Shown: piece by piece, positions 33,326-34,263 of the stretch
Position numbering within the stretch: the stretch's first letter is position 1
Layout of the letters: each line of letters begins with the position of its first letter
NCBI GenBank assembly: GCA_026417315.1
Contig: JAOADM010000011.1
Location: forward strand, 1 to 34,263
DNA from: Limisphaera sp.
GTDB taxonomy: Bacteria > Verrucomicrobiota > Verrucomicrobiia > Limisphaerales > Limisphaeraceae
Length of the DNA stretch: 34,263 bases
Direction of reading: 5' to 3'
Program-made: the position numbers and the translations under genes
The notes under the pieces: generated by a model
Databases searched by the model: none
What the model was told of the DNA's origin: nothing
The model's input: the letters and a program-made list of their open reading frames with translations, nothing else

Positions 33326-34263
33326 ATGGAGAGCACGAACCTGTGGGTGTGGGCGGCCGGAGCGGTGTTAGCGGGGCGCCTGGGGGCAGAATTGGCGCTG
33401 GAGGCGCTCAATCGGCGGCATTTGCGGCAGGTCGCGGGCTGCGCCGAGGCCGGAGGATCCGAGGGATCCGGCCGGGCGCGGGCGCTGGCTTATGCCGAAG
33501 CGCGCAGTCGGTTTCGGGAAATCGAATTGTTGTGGGAGACCGCACTGCTGGCCGGGTTGTGGTTGACGGGGTGGCTGGCGCGGGGGTGGGAAGCGTGGCA
33601 GCAGGTGGTCGGGACCGGCGTGTGGGCCGACGCGGCTTTTGTCTGGGCCGTGTTCACCGGCGCGTCCGTGGCGAGCTGGCCCCTGCGGTGGTACGAGCGG
33701 TTTCATCTGGAAGAGCGCTTCGGTTTCAACACGACCCGCCCCCGGACGTGGTGGGCGGACCGTGCGAAGGGGTTGCTGTTGGGCACGGTACTGGGCCTGC
33801 CCGTGTTGGTGGGTTTGTTGGGCCTGATGCGATGGGACCCTGCGGGTTGGTGGATGTGGGGTTGGGCGTTTGTCGTGGCTGTGCAATGGGCGGTCTCCTG
33901 GCTGGCGCCGGTGATCATCCTGCCCTGGTTTCATCGGTTCAGCCCGTTGCCGGAAGGCCCGTTGCGCGAGCGGCTTTTGACATTGGCCCGGCGCATCGGG
34001 TTTCGACTTGCGGACATCCAGGTGATGGATGGAAGTCGGCGGACGCGACACTCCAACGCGTTCTTTACCGGCTGGGGCCGATTTCGTCGGGTGATTCTCT
34101 ACGACACGTTGCTGGCCCAGTTGGCCTCCGAGGAACTGGAGGCGGTGGTGGCCCATGAGATGGGGCACGACCGACTGCGGCACTGGCAAAAGATGATGGT
34201 CGGCAGCGCGCTGGGCTTGCTCGCCGCGTTTGCCGTGGCGGCGTACGCGGCGCAGGTGCCGTC
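33326..34263 (+). CDS. Membrane M48 (Ste24/CAAX-type) metalloprotease, 5' part, runs off window
   Basis: Translation from ATG 33326 gives at least 312 residues without a stop before the window ends. The protein begins ESTNLWVWAAGAVLAGRLGAELALEALNRRHL. Several membrane helices follow (for example GLLLGTVLGLPVLVGLLGLM and WMWGWAFVVAVQWAVSWLAPVIILPWF). The conserved YERFHLEERFGFNTTRPRTWWADRAKG and MDGSRRTRHSNAFFTGWGRFRRVILYDTLL segments are typical of Ste24-like M48 proteases. The zinc motif is H277-E-M-G-H281. These enzymes work at the inner membrane in protein quality control or CAAX processing. GGAAG (33311-33315) may serve as ribosome-binding site. It starts 75 bases after dapL and could be co-transcribed with it. 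The 3' end is missing. Confidence 0.9.
   Translation, partial: MESTNLWVWAAGAVLAGRLGAELALEALNRRHLRQVAGCAEAGGSEGSGRARALAYAEARSRFREIELLWETALLAGLWLTGWLARGWEAWQQVVGTGVWADAAFVWAVFTGASVASWPLRWYERFHLEERFGFNTTRPRTWWADRAKGLLLGTVLGLPVLVGLLGLMRWDPAGWWMWGWAFVVAVQWAVSWLAPVIILPWFHRFSPLPEGPLRERLLTLARRIGFRLADIQVMDGSRRTRHSNAFFTGWGRFRRVILYDTLLAQLASEELEAVVAHEMGHDRLRHWQKMMVGSALGLLAAFAVAAYAAQVP

Noticed and set aside
1-34263. CRISPR arrays, insertion sequences, rRNA or tRNA genes
   Set aside because: No regularly spaced repeats, transposase motifs or RNA gene signatures were seen by eye; a dedicated tRNA scan could still find something I missed.

Overview
The window is about 34 kb of GC-rich chromosomal DNA from a bacterium, most likely a member of the Verrucomicrobiota. 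That placement is inferred from three things. The giant secreted protein carries an N-terminal 'STNLTDW...FYR' block typical of verrucomicrobial exported proteins. Diaminopimelate is made through an LL-diaminopimelate aminotransferase (DapL). Exported glycoside hydrolases (GH5, GH127) sit beside a large beta-barrel protein. A Limisphaera/Pedosphaera-like lineage would fit but cannot be proved here. I see no insertion sequence, phage gene, CRISPR array, rRNA or obvious tRNA.

Layout. 1-2404: the ribosome-assembly GTPase Der (minus) and a stand-alone receiver-domain response regulator (plus). 2454-6221: a Tat-type exported GH5 hydrolase and, convergent with it, a GH127/DUF1680 beta-L-arabinofuranosidase-like enzyme. 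6222-6943: a 0.7 kb gene-free stretch unusually rich in perfect inverted repeats. 6944-8646: an exported dienelactone-hydrolase-like protein and a convergent nitroreductase. 8647-9287: a divergent control region with clustered ATTCCG half-sites.

9288-17924 is the most coherent block: a PocR/AraC regulator, an ADP-forming acyl-CoA synthetase (ACD), a CoA-transferase fused to a Pat-like GNAT acetyltransferase, a histone-deacetylase-family (AcuC-like) deacetylase, and AMP-forming acetyl-CoA synthetase with its conserved acetylatable lysine. Three routes between acetate (or another acyl acid) and acyl-CoA lie beside a putative protein acetyltransferase and deacetylase, which suggests reversible lysine acetylation controlling acetyl-CoA flux. 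A textbook Rho-independent terminator closes the block. An OFA-family carboxylate transporter follows after a long leader or intergenic stretch.

18638-34263: the OFA transporter, an outer-membrane beta-barrel protein, a Mut7-C (PIN-like) putative RNase with a zinc ribbon, UvrC, a ferritin, a 2074-residue secreted protein of unknown function, DapL, and the 5' part of an integral-membrane M48 (Ste24-like) metalloprotease that runs off the window.

Promoter-like TTGnnn-N15-18-(-10) pairs are visible before several genes (acs, uvrC, dapL, the nitroreductase, the PocR regulator, the giant gene). Some would place transcription starts at or within a few bases of the start codon. Most promoter, hairpin and operator calls are by eye and are scored accordingly.
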